Positions 5,670-5,673 of a DNA stretch of 5,673 nt are shown here, piece by piece. The translations under genes were made by a program, and so were the position numbers. The notes under the pieces are model-generated. The model was not told the DNA's origin. It made no database searches and was given only the letters and a program-made list of their open reading frames with translations. This DNA comes from DASXMX01 sp036495445. Lineage in GTDB: Bacteria > Planctomycetota > Phycisphaerae > Tepidisphaerales > Tepidisphaeraceae. Location: contig DASXMX010000020.1 of assembly GCA_036495445.1 (NCBI GenBank), positions 1 to 5,673 of the forward strand, read 5' to 3'. Position 1 is the stretch's first letter. Each line of letters opens with the position of its first letter.

Positions 5670-5673
5670 AGAT

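Overview
The window looks like a stretch of a GC-rich chromosome from the Planctomycetota, possibly class Phycisphaerae. Two markers support this: a pseudopilin-like protein with an FTLVELLVVIGIIALLIAIL leader and a C-terminal H-X9-DG motif, and a secreted protein whose N-terminus carries the LESLEDRRLLS (LEPR-XLL-like) motif common on planctomycete surface proteins. No mobile-element gene, RNA gene or CRISPR array is visible. The class-level placement is inference.

Left part (1-1445, minus strand): most of a secreted transglutaminase-like protein with a complete Cys-His-Asp triad, cut by the left edge. A 445-bp divergent intergenic region (1446-1890) follows, holding a perfect 3 x 9-bp tandem repeat and an AT-richer island. 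Middle (plus strand): a 288-aa pseudopilin-like protein (1891-2757), an intergenic region with a weak hairpin, a candidate promoter and a GC-rich hairpin abutting the Shine-Dalgarno site, then a 270-aa secreted protein with two PKD-like modules (2910-3722). Twenty-nine bases later comes a 158-aa protein resembling the CdiI/DUF1436 immunity family (3752-4228).

Right part: two hairpins, the first preceded by GTAG, lie between convergent genes. Then come two minus-strand genes (4305-4952 and 4988-5536) for small four-helix membrane proteins that appear to be diverged tandem paralogues, probably one operon read from right to left. Upstream of them lie a candidate promoter, a small hairpin and a large nested palindrome (5604-5669).

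The genes do not form one obvious pathway. The exported proteins suggest a cell-surface theme, and the immunity-like protein paired with a secreted protein but with no visible toxin is the most intriguing pairing. No fully convincing new system is evident; the best leads are that pair, the four-helix paralogues and the palindromic elements.
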